The notes under the pieces: model-generated
Told to the model about the DNA's origin: nothing
Database searches by the model: none
The model's input: only the letters and a program-made list of their open reading frames with translations
Part shown: positions 17,316 through 25,800 of the stretch, piece after piece
Numbering within the stretch: position 1 is the stretch's first letter
How the letters are laid out: every line of letters starts with the position of its first letter
Made by a program: the position numbers and the translations under genes
Source of the DNA: Flavobacteriaceae bacterium CG2_30_34_30
Lineage (GTDB): Bacteria > Bacteroidota > Bacteroidia > Flavobacteriales > Flavobacteriaceae
Reading direction: 5' to 3'
NCBI GenBank assembly: GCA_001873105.1
Contig: MNYN01000065.1
Coordinates: 1-35,332 of the forward strand
DNA length: 35,332 bases

Positions 17316-17332
17316 AAACCCCTCCGGGGTTT
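17316..17332. repeat. Perfect 7-bp palindrome AAACCCC-TCC-GGGGTTT
   Basis: Two 7-base arms with a 3-base loop. The bases after it (TTTATTTGGCTTTCGTTATTTTC) resemble those after the first palindrome (TATTTGGCTATGACTATTTTC), so it looks like another diverged unit of the same element. Confidence 0.8.
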
Positions 17333-17471
17333 TATTTGGCTTTCGTTATTTTCTTCTATAATGTTGATGAACCCAGAGGGATCCAATGTTTATAGCAAAA
17401 GAAGAATATTTTAATTGGAACCCAGCTGTTTTCAATGTTTATTGCCCTGTAATCCTTCCTTATGAATAAAT

Positions 17472-17529
17472 ATTTATTTTTATTTCTAATAAACCATCAA
17501 ACATCATAAACATTTGACCCCGTTGGGGT
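17472..17529 (+). repeat. 58-bp direct repeat, copy 2
   Basis: Second copy of the unit at 17225-17282, 247 bases away, with one substitution in the loop of the terminal palindrome (ACCCCGTTGGGGT). Confidence 0.9.
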
Positions 17530-17562
17530 TTTTATATTCAGATTCTAGCAGTTCTGTTTTTA

Positions 17563-17635
17563 GTTCCATAGGGACGAAATATTGGTAGAAAAATGTATTT
17601 AATTAAAAAAGGAAGTCCCAGCGGGACGAAATATT
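17563..17635. repeat. Two GGGAC-GAAATATT palindromic units
   Basis: GTTCC-ATA-GGGAC followed by GAAATATT (17563-17583) and GTCCC-AGC-GGGAC followed by GAAATATT (17615-17635). GGGACGAAATATT is identical in both. They appear to be small mobile or dispersed palindromic elements, related in style to the ACCCC/GGGGT units upstream. Confidence 0.75.
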
Positions 17636-17734
17636 ATGTAAACCAAGTAATTACTAAGACTCATAACAATTGTTTTAATTTTCGCCGGACAACAATGATT
17701 TTAAATAATAGATTTTATGAAGAAAACACAAGTG

Positions 17735-18127
17735 TTATTTTGTGATACTTCCTTTCCAGAGTTTATAGATATCAACTTCTTTTTTTACTAAATTTAAGCA
17801 AAGAGTTAATATTGCTGCATCATCAACATAGCCTATAAAAGGAATAAAATCCGGAATCAAATCTAAAGGAGTAAGGATATAAAGTAGGGTAGCACCAATA
17901 GAAGAAATAATGTACCAAGGCACGACTTTATATTTTCCGTTGGCATAATCTTTTACCAAAGAAAATAAGATTTTAAAATCCTCAAAATAGTTTTTCAATC
18001 TCCCTTGATTAAGAAATTTTGATTTAAGGTTTTCCTGGTTTTTCAGAACGGTTTCTACATCTTCTTTTTTAAAATCCTGTTGCCGTTTATGAAGTTCTTT
18101 TTCTGTATTTTTTTCTGAAATATGCAT
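17735..18127 (-). CDS. YkvA-like DUF1232 membrane protein
   Basis: The C-terminal half carries the DUF1232/YkvA signature: membrane segments around YIISSIGATLLYILTPLDLIPDFIPF and GYVDDAAILTLCL, including the conserved LDLIPD and DD residues. The N-terminal 55 residues are charged and helical. Function of the family is unknown; the protein is likely in the inner membrane. The first in-frame start candidate is TTG 18133, but the ATG at 18127 gives a normal N terminus (MHISEKN) and I prefer it. The five preceding bases abut a 7-base tandem repeat, so no ribosome-binding site is visible. Confidence 0.85.
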   Translation of the reverse strand: MHISEKNTEKELHKRQQDFKKEDVETVLKNQENLKSKFLNQGRLKNYFEDFKILFSLVKDYANGKYKVVPWYIISSIGATLLYILTPLDLIPDFIPFIGYVDDAAILTLCLNLVKKEVDIYKLWKGSITK

Positions 18128-18132
18128 ATGCA

Positions 18133-18165
18133 ATAGGCTATAGGCTATAGGCTATAGGCTATAGG
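18133..18165 (+). repeat. Heptanucleotide tandem repeat (ATAGGCT) x 4.7
   Basis: Four exact ATAGGCT units (18133-18160) followed by a partial ATAGG (18161-18165). It lies 5 bases upstream of the YkvA ATG, in the 5' untranslated region. Unit number could vary by slippage and change leader length or spacing. Confidence 0.92.
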
Positions 18166-18302
18166 ATTTGATTTTTAAAGGTACATAAAATAACGAAAGT
18201 GCTTGTTATATCTAAACATATATTTTGGAAATGATTGTTGACAATTTGAAAATTAATCGGATATTCAAAAAGTAGGTTTTACCAAATTTAAATTGACACT
18301 AT

Positions 18303-19658
18303 TTAATTTTGAATAAATTTAAATCCTGCTGAAATAATATTCGAATTAAAAGATGTATTTCTATCATATCTATTGTACTCTAAATCCACACTTTTTAATC
18401 CAAATTTCCATAGATGGACTTTGGTAAAAATATCCGTATAATTTAAGCCAATACCATATTGATTGGCATTAAAATCAGATAAATCATAATCAGATGTGTA
18501 ATATTTTTCAGTAGATAGATGGGCTTCATAAGGGGCAAAATAATCTGCTTGGGTTTGGGTATAATATCGGTAAGAAGGGTAAATAGTAAAACCGTGACCA
18601 ATTTTGATAGGTACTTCTATTTTTGCAGTATGGGAGTCAATTCCCCAATTGTCAGTATAAAAGCGATAGAAAGTTCTTACCGTTAAAAATTCATTTACAT
18701 AATAATTAAGATTTCCACCAAGGGCAATCTTATTTCTTGTGTCCGGCAATCGCTCAACATCATCGGCGAGATGAAAATTTTCTATAAAAGAATCTGCAAT
18801 GTCACTAAAATAAACACGTTGATATGGTGTAGATAAAAGCCCTTCTTGCCTAACTACATCTATAGATAATAATCCTTGTAATTTTTTAGATAAGATTTGC
18901 GAAAAACTTGCGCCTATGGAATAAGAATCTCTATTTTTATTTTTAAATCTAGTAAATTGAGGGTCGTAGTTTGTATTGCCGGTAATGGTGTAATCATTAA
19001 TATCAAAAGGAAAAACATCATCGTCTTTTGCCCGAACTACATCAACATGCCGAAGTTCTACTGGATATATTAAATCCCAAGAATCTAAGTAAATATTAGC
19101 ATTAATAGATATTTCAGTATTTTTTTCATTAAAGAGGCGAGTATAACTACCTCCAAAACCAAAGGAAAAATAATCATATTCCGTAGAGACAGATAATTTG
19201 CCTGTCCATATTTTATTTCTATCGTCAGAGCTGTGTGAATAGGAAGCCGTTAATCCAGCCCATAAATCGCTTGAGGATGCTCCTGATGATGCTTGAAATG
19301 CATTAGCAGGATGGTTACCGTCAAAAGGATTTATATTACTTGAGGAAGCCGAAGAGTAAGCAGAAATACCTGCATCTAGGGTTAAAACATCATCCTCGTT
19401 TAAGGGAAGCGATACTATAAATGTAGGTGTAAAGTCAGTTACTTTTTCATCACCAATACCTCCAGAAACAGCTGCATTATCTCCATTTTGTGTATAATAG
19501 CTTGTAAGAAAATCTACTTCAGTTTTTTCTAAAACCATTTTTTTAAAAACTTCAGTTTTTTCAGTGGTTTCTTCTTGAGTATAGCCATTATTTATAAGGC
19601 CTAACAAAAGGAAAACAAAAAATAAATATTTTTTGAATATGCAAATAATTGAATTCAT
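18303..19658 (-). CDS. DUF3570 predicted outer-membrane beta-barrel protein
   Basis: An N-terminal hydrophobic signal sequence (about 8-28) is followed by about 420 residues of alternating beta strands rich in aromatic residues, ending NIISAGFKFIQN with a C-terminal Phe pattern of barrels. I assign it to DUF3570 from the N-terminal motif TSYYTQNGDNAAVSGGIGDEKVTDF (split here), the overall length and its neighbours. Residues 99-107 (SAYSSASSS) and 124-130 (SSGASSS) are Ser/Ala-rich, and the second resembles the SGA(S/T) FMN-attachment motif used by ApbE. It is last in a four-gene operon; the gap to DUF4266 is 32 bases. Function not established. Confidence 0.82.
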   Translation of the reverse strand: MNSIICIFKKYLFFVFLLLGLINNGYTQEETTEKTEVFKKMVLEKTEVDFLTSYYTQNGDNAAVSGGIGDEKVTDFTPTFIVSLPLNEDDVLTLDAGISAYSSASSSNINPFDGNHPANAFQASSGASSSDLWAGLTASYSHSSDDRNKIWTGKLSVSTEYDYFSFGFGGSYTRLFNEKNTEISINANIYLDSWDLIYPVELRHVDVVRAKDDDVFPFDINDYTITGNTNYDPQFTRFKNKNRDSYSIGASFSQILSKKLQGLLSIDVVRQEGLLSTPYQRVYFSDIADSFIENFHLADDVERLPDTRNKIALGGNLNYYVNEFLTVRTFYRFYTDNWGIDSHTAKIEVPIKIGHGFTIYPSYRYYTQTQADYFAPYEAHLSTEKYYTSDYDLSDFNANQYGIGLNYTDIFTKVHLWKFGLKSVDLEYNRYDRNTSFNSNIISAGFKFIQN

Positions 19659-19690
19659 TTTTAAAGTGTTTTTTATTAACTAAACCCAGT

Positions 19691-19900
19691 TTAATTACAG
19701 CCGCAACCACCTCCGGTTTTACCGCCGTTAGCTCCTGATGCTGCTTCTCTGTATGCCTGAAAATTTGTCTTAAAACGCTCTATTTTTCTTGGGTTTAAAT
19801 CCATATCTGGATCGCTTAATGCAACTTTTTCATACTCTTTAACAACTGTACAAGATTGTAATACTAAAAGCATCACAAGCAAAAGGCCTATTTTTTTCAT
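19691..19900 (-). CDS. DUF4266 small lipoprotein with CGC C-terminus
   Basis: A 69-residue protein with a lipobox ending at C17 (LVLQSC), so it is probably lipidated. The mature part has the DUF4266 pattern LSDPDMDLNPRKIERF, YREAASGANGGKTGGG and a C-terminal GCGCN tail with two cysteines. The conserved CGC tail suggests metal binding or a disulfide handled by the neighbouring thioredoxin; that is inference. It lies 17 bases after the ApbE stop and before DUF3570 in the same operon. Confidence 0.88.
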   Translation of the reverse strand: MKKIGLLLVMLLVLQSCTVVKEYEKVALSDPDMDLNPRKIERFKTNFQAYREAASGANGGKTGGGCGCN

Positions 19901-19917
19901 TTTGAAGGAGTGTTTAA

Positions 19918-20898
19918 TTATTTTTTATCAAATTGAATATGGTTTGAGGTAAATATTTTATTATCTTCATCTATAAGAATGCACTCAACACCTTTTAATT
20001 GGTTAATAAAATCTAATCCAACTTCTATTCCCATAACAAAAACTGCAGTTGCTAACGCATCGGCAACTTCTGCTGAAGAACTTAATATAGTGGCGCTAAT
20101 AATTCCAGTGGCAGGATACCCAGTTCGTGGGTTGATTATATGGGAATATCTTATGTTATCAAAAACAATAAATTTTTCGTAATTTCCGGAGGTTACAATT
20201 GCAGAGTTATCGATTGGTAACCAAGAAAACACCTTTTCTTTATTTAAAGGATTGGTAATTGCTACCATCCAACTTGTACCATCGGGCTGTTTTCCCCAAG
20301 TATTCATATCGCCAGATGCGTTTATTATACCTGCAGAAACTCCTTTTTCTATTAATAATGCTTTGGTTTTATCTGCTGCATATCCTTTGCCAATTGCACC
20401 AAAACCAATTTTCATTCCTTCATTTTTTAAAAATACGGTGTGTTTTTCTTTATTCAAAATGATATTTTTGTAGCCAATTTTTTCTACAGATTTTGCAATG
20501 GCTTCTTCTGATGGTTTTTCAGTCATAGAACCATCGAATTTCCAAATCTTTTCCATAGAAGCAAAACTAATATCAAAAGCGCCATCGGTTAATTTTGATA
20601 TTTTTATTGAACGGTCAATTAAATCAAAAAGTTCTTCATCAACTTTTACTTCTTTAATTCCGGCATTTCTATTTATTTGTGAGGTTTGTGAATTAGAATC
20701 CCACGAAGAAATAAGTTTTTCAATACGACTTATTTCTTCAATAGCCATTGTAATAAAATAATTTCCTTCCGCCTCATTCTTTGCTACAACGGTAAGGTCG
20801 AAACGGCTACCCATTAATTTAGTTGTTTTTTGATAAGTTTGTTGTGCTTGTAAAGCTCCAGCAAATAACAAAACAGATATTAATAGAACCTTATTCAT
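19918..20898 (-). CDS. apbE: FAD:protein FMN transferase (ApbE)
   Basis: This enzyme attaches FMN from FAD through a phosphoester bond to Ser/Thr of exported flavoproteins. A signal peptide (1-19, LQAQ) places it outside the cytoplasm; there is no lipobox. Family motifs are visible: GSRFDLTV, ISSWDSNSQTSQIN, FGAIGKGYAADKTKALL, GIINASGDMNTWG, SHIINPRTGYPATG, and DALATAVFVMG, with the conserved Asp and Thr of the metal site. The 326-residue length is normal. It starts 3 bases after the thioredoxin stop and precedes DUF4266, so its likely target is a product of the same operon. Confidence 0.95.
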   Translation of the reverse strand: MNKVLLISVLLFAGALQAQQTYQKTTKLMGSRFDLTVVAKNEAEGNYFITMAIEEISRIEKLISSWDSNSQTSQINRNAGIKEVKVDEELFDLIDRSIKISKLTDGAFDISFASMEKIWKFDGSMTEKPSEEAIAKSVEKIGYKNIILNKEKHTVFLKNEGMKIGFGAIGKGYAADKTKALLIEKGVSAGIINASGDMNTWGKQPDGTSWMVAITNPLNKEKVFSWLPIDNSAIVTSGNYEKFIVFDNIRYSHIINPRTGYPATGIISATILSSSAEVADALATAVFVMGIEVGLDFINQLKGVECILIDEDNKIFTSNHIQFDKK

Positions 20899-20901
20899 TT
20901 T

Positions 20902-21342
20902 TTATTTTTTTTCAAAGGATTGCAATTGGGCAATAAATGTTTCGGGGGAAATTTTTTTATAACCGGTTTCTCCAAGTACTTTTCCATCTTTATTAAGTAC
21001 AACTACAAAAGGAAAGTAACCAGAAGGGTTATATTTTTCTGCTAGTAGAGCATTTTTTTTGGTTTGTTCTTCACTTAGGCGATTTGCTTTACGTCGTGGA
21101 AAATCGGCTTTTAGCATAACAAAATGTTGTTTTGAAAAGTTCTTAAATGCATCTGTACTCCATATTTCTCGATCTAGTTTAATGCAAGGCGCACACCAGT
21201 CCGATCCTTGAAAAACCAAAACAATGTTTTGATTATTTTTTGCTGCAATGGATTTAGCTTCTTCAAAATCTGTTTTCCAATCTTGGGCTTGTATTGAGTT
21301 TATACTTAATAAAAGTAAGGTTACATAAAATATTTTTTTCAT
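20902..21342 (-). CDS. Secreted thioredoxin-fold protein with CAPC motif
   Basis: A signal peptide (about 1-20) precedes a single thioredoxin-like domain of about 125 residues. The active site is SDWCAPCIKLDREIW (C50, C53), followed by FVMLKADFPRRKAN and the cis-Pro region YFPFVVVLNKDGK. It is a DsbD-gamma/thioredoxin_7-like protein acting in the periplasm, either as a reductant or isomerase. It is the promoter-proximal gene of the operon with apbE, DUF4266 and DUF3570, fitting a role in keeping cysteines of the DUF4266 tail in the right state (inference). Confidence 0.9.
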   Translation of the reverse strand: MKKIFYVTLLLLSINSIQAQDWKTDFEEAKSIAAKNNQNIVLVFQGSDWCAPCIKLDREIWSTDAFKNFSKQHFVMLKADFPRRKANRLSEEQTKKNALLAEKYNPSGYFPFVVVLNKDGKVLGETGYKKISPETFIAQLQSFEKK

Positions 21343-21617
21343 AACATTATAACTAATTAAATGATTATTATTTGGGGTTTTTTCTTCTTGTTTTTTTTTA
21401 CAAGATATATAGTAACGTTTATTGAAATTAAAAAGTATGTAAATTTTTGTTTATTAGTGTTGTAATTCTATAAATAATTACAGAAAAAACAGGTATATTT
21501 TATTAAATATTTATAAATTAAAGAAAATCAATTAATTATTTATAATTATTGAAAATAACCGAAGTATGTTTTTTTTAAAATAAATGGTATATAATTAGGT
21601 TTTTTTATTAGGATAAT

Positions 21618-22790
21618 TTATTTGGCAATAAGATTAAATGCTCCTTTTATTAATAGTTCTGAATTTTCTTGTATACTTTCACTTTTCTTAATTTCTGTAT
21701 ATCCTTTTGATGATTTTCCTATTTGAATTTCTTGTTTTTCAAAATAAACACCCTTTGCATCTTGGTTGGTTTTTAAAAGTACATAATGTTTGTTTTCCAA
21801 AGTAACAATTGCTTCATTTGGCAGGGCGTAAAGTGAGTCTGTTTTAGTGTATATTTCAGCTTCAACATACATACCTGGGGCAAAAACATTTGTTTCAGCG
21901 TTTTCATATAAATGGCCATGAACATTTGCAGTTCTTTTTTTAGCGTCTATAGATTTACTTATTAAATAAACTTTTGCATTGTAAAATTGATTTGTTTGAT
22001 TTTGTAAACTAAATTGAATTTCCTGACCAATTTCAACTTGATTAAAATCTGTTTCAAAAATACTTAGCTCTAGGTGTAAATGGTCTGTATTTGTAATTGT
22101 AACTGCTATATCTGAAGGATTTAAGTACATGCCTTTTTCTGCTTGCACAGAAGTAATATTTCCGCTAATAGGGGCAACTACATTAATTGTAGAACGAATA
22201 AAATTTTCAGTAATATTATCGGGACTAATATTCATTAAATTTAATTTCTTTTTTAAAGACTCATATATAGCTAAAGTAGCACGGTATTCACTTTCTGCTT
22301 TTAGATAATTTTTTTGTGAAGTAACATTGTCTTTTACTAATTCTTTTTGACGCTCATAATCAGATTTTAAATAACCGAGTCTAGCTTTTGCCACTAAAAA
22401 GTCTTCTTGTATTTGAATATAATTTGGATTTTCTAATGTAAACAAAACTTGTCCTTTTATTATTTCCTGGCCCGGTAAAAGGTTTATTTCTTTTACATAA
22501 CCTTCAAAATAAGCACTTACAGATGCTTTATTTTCTGGAGGAACATCAATTATTCCATTTGCCTTTACAGAATTATGAAATACTTGTTTAGAAAGTGATC
22601 CTAGCTTCATTTCTGATGACAAAAATTGGGAATGCGTAAGTGTTACAATTCCTGAAATTTCATTGTCCTCTATTAATATTGGCTCATTTGATTCTTTTTT
22701 TGTAGTACAAGAAATGGTTATAAATGTACTAAAAATAAGTACTATGGTTATTTTTGATAGGTTTTGAATTTTAAATTTATAATGTTTCAT
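21618..22790 (-). CDS. RND efflux periplasmic adaptor (CusB/CzcB-like)
   Basis: A membrane-fusion protein of 390 residues. It has a lipobox with C28 (TFITISC), a lipoyl-like half (VKEINLLPGQEIIKGQVLFTLENPNY), a helical hairpin (residues about 118-170), the second lipoyl half (VVAPISGNITSVQAEKGMYL) and a beta-barrel domain (LELSIFETDFNQVEIGQEIQF), as in CusB/CzcB. It links the inner-membrane pump to the outer-membrane channel and probably passes metal ions. It begins 10 bases after the pump-TolC fusion gene and is its operon partner. There is no N-terminal Met-rich or His-rich metal-binding region, so the metal is not evident. Confidence 0.92.
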   Translation of the reverse strand: MKHYKFKIQNLSKITIVLIFSTFITISCTTKKESNEPILIEDNEISGIVTLTHSQFLSSEMKLGSLSKQVFHNSVKANGIIDVPPENKASVSAYFEGYVKEINLLPGQEIIKGQVLFTLENPNYIQIQEDFLVAKARLGYLKSDYERQKELVKDNVTSQKNYLKAESEYRATLAIYESLKKKLNLMNISPDNITENFIRSTINVVAPISGNITSVQAEKGMYLNPSDIAVTITNTDHLHLELSIFETDFNQVEIGQEIQFSLQNQTNQFYNAKVYLISKSIDAKKRTANVHGHLYENAETNVFAPGMYVEAEIYTKTDSLYALPNEAIVTLENKHYVLLKTNQDAKGVYFEKQEIQIGKSSKGYTEIKKSESIQENSELLIKGAFNLIAK

Positions 22791-22800
22791 GCTTTTCTAT

Positions 22801-25800
22801 TTAATTTATGAGATATTTAATGTCTAGCACTGTAAAGTTGTATTGCAGCAGGTTTTCTAGATAATTTAATTCAATAGTTTTTGCGTTTTCAAGCAGCTGT
22901 ACATATTGTAAATAGTTGATTTCACCTTGATTGAATGCTTTTTCAGCATTTAAAAAGAGTTCTTTTGCTAGGATTTTTCCTTGATTTTCAAAATAGAAAA
23001 TGCCTTCTTCATATTTTGAAATATCGGTTAGTAAAATTTGATAGTGAATTTCTAGTTTGGTTTTATAGTTTTCAAACTCATTTTGTACTATTTCTATTTC
23101 TGTTTTTGCTGCTTTTATTTTTGCTCGGTGATTGCCAAACCAAAGAGGAAAAGCTAAACCAACTTGAAATCCTTTATAAACACGAGCGTTTTCATAAGAA
23201 TTTGTTCCTTGAAATAAAGAAACCTGAATATCTGGTAAAAGAGTTTGTTTTTCAAGAGAAAGAGCTGCTTTTGATAAGTTTTGTGCTTGCTGATAATATT
23301 GTATGCCTTCATTATTTTTAATATTTACCGGCTGTAAGAACCATTTTTCTAATGCTTGATCAGGCACAACAAAGCTTTGCTCAGTTTGTAACAATCCTTG
23401 AAATTCCAAATAAGATTTAGCAACATTTTCTAATCCTTGTTTTAGAAGAATTTCTATTTCTTTTTGTTTAGATGCCGCAGTAAGTTTTTCTAAATAATTG
23501 GTTTCACCCATTTCAAATCTTCGATTAGCGGCATAAGCAAACTTGGAATATAAACTATCTAAATAGACAAAATTTTTAATAACTTGTTGCCAATAGACAA
23601 TTTGAATATATGCTTTTGAAACTTGTTTTGTTAGTAATTTACTGTCTAGTGTATATTGTTTTTCAGAAAGACCAACTTTATATTTTTGAATTTTATGTTG
23701 TGTTCTATAAATACTTGGAAATTGAAACGTTTGGCTAATACCTATAACTTTAATTGGTTGGCCATTTTCAGCAATGTTATTTTCGTCAAAATTATAATAC
23801 ATCTGTGTTTTATCTATATTAAAAGCAGACATTACCAAATTCTTGTTTTGTTGCACTTTTGAGAAGGAGGTCCTTAAACTTTTATTGTTTTTTAGTGCAA
23901 TTTCAATGGCTTCCTCTACCGTAATGTTTTTTTCTTGAGCGTTACCCATCCAAGGGATACTTATAAAAAATAGAAGAAGGAGTAATACATTTTTTTTGAG
24001 TTTTGGTTTTGGAAAATGGCCTTTTCTGTCAAACATAGCATAAAGTACAGGCAGAACAATTAGAGTAAGCGCTGTAGCACTTATTAAACCTCCAACAACA
24101 ACAGTAGCTAAAGGGCGTTGTACTTCTGCTCCTACAGATGTGGAAATAGCCATAGGTAAAAATCCTAGTGCAGCAGCAGCAGCGGTTAGTAAAACAGGTC
24201 GAAGTCTGTCTCTTGTTCCCATAATAATTCTTTTATTTATATCGTGAATACCTTGTGTTTTAAGTTCTTTAAAATGTTCTATAAGTACAATACCGTTTAA
24301 AACAGCAATTCCAAATAATGCTATGAAGCCCACTCCGGCAGATATGCTAAAAGGCAAACCCCGCAAGAAGAGTAGTAAGACACCTCCTATAGCTGCCATA
24401 GGTATAGCACTATAAATTATTAATGCTTCTTTTACAGAGTTGAATGCAAAATATAAAAGGACAAATATTAAAACTAATGCAATTGGTACCGCAATAGCAA
24501 GACGTTCTTTAGCGCTTCTAAGATTTTGAAATTGACCCCCATAAGTAATGGTATAACCGGTGGGAAGAATAATATCTCTTTCTATAATTTTTTGAACATC
24601 TTTAACTACCGATTCTAAATCGCGATTTCTTACGTTAACACCAACAACAATTCTTCGTTTGGTATCATCTCGTGAAATTTTTGCAGGACCCTTGCTGTAA
24701 CTAATAGTTGCAAATTCAGAAAGTGGAAAAGTGTTTCCATTGGGAAGTACTACCGAAGCAGTTTCAATGTTATCAATATCTTTTCGATTATTTTCATCAT
24801 ATCGAATAACCAAATCAAACTGCTTCTCACCCTCAAAGACGATTCCAGCAGATTTACCTGCAAAACCAGTAGTAAGAATGGAATTTAAATCTGCCATGTT
24901 TAGACCATATTTAGCAATTTTTTTACGGTCATATTGCACAGACATTTGAGGTAATCCGGCAACTTTTTCTACAATTATATCGGCTGCACCTTCTACATTT
25001 TGAATAGCTTTTTGAATTTCTAACCCTTTTTTATAAAGAATATCTAAATTTTCACCAAAAATTTTAATAGCTAAATCAGCACGAACTCCAGTGATTAATT
25101 CGTTAAATCGCATTTCAATAGGTTGTGTAAATTCATATTCAATCCCTGGTATTTCAGAAAGAGCAGATTTAAATTTTTCAGCTAATTCATCTTTATTTAA
25201 TGCAGAAACCCATTCAGTTTTTGGTTTTAATTTTATAATAACATCACTTTCTTCCATAGACATTGGATCTGTGGGTACTTCTGCGGCACCGATTCTGCTG
25301 ATAACTTGATCTACTTCTGGAAATGTTTTAAGAATTTTTTCTATTCTTGTTGTTGTTTCAATGGTTTTGGTTAATGAGGTGCCTGTTTTTAAAACCGGTT
25401 GGATAACAAAGTCGCCTTCATCTAGTGTAGGTACAAATTCGCCCCCCATAGTGGTAAATAAATATGCCACAACCACTAAAAGACTTATTGCTAAACCTAA
25501 AACCAATTGTTTTTTTCTTAATGCCCAAATGATGGTTGGTTTGTATTTTTTTTCAAGAAAATGGATTAGACGCGATGAAATGGTTTTTTTAGATTTATCT
25601 GTGGGTTTTAAAAACATGGAAGCAACCACTGGAACATAAGTAAAACACATAAGCATAGCTCCAATAAGTGCAAAACAGAATACCAATGCCATAGGTTGAA
25701 ACATTTTTCCTTCTACATTTATTAAAGAAAGAATAGGAATAAAAACAATGATTATAATAAGCTGCCCAAAAACAGCAGATCGCATCATTTTTGTTGCACC

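Larger units (their letters stand above)
17199..17734. other. Gene-free gap with clustered palindromic repeats
   Basis: No convincing gene is seen in this 536-base gap. It holds two copies of a 58-base direct repeat, several short GC-rich palindromes (ACCCC-NNN-GGGGT, AAACCCC-TCC-GGGGTTT, GTCCC-AGC-GGGAC) and two copies of GGGACGAAATATT. The palindromes may also serve as terminators for the flanking convergent genes. Confidence 0.85.

Noticed and set aside
21343..21617. Small gene in the AT-rich gap between the thioredoxin and adaptor genes
   Set aside because: No frame with a credible start or coding pattern was found. A short CTTGT/ACAAG stem flanking a T run is present, but no confident -7 box.
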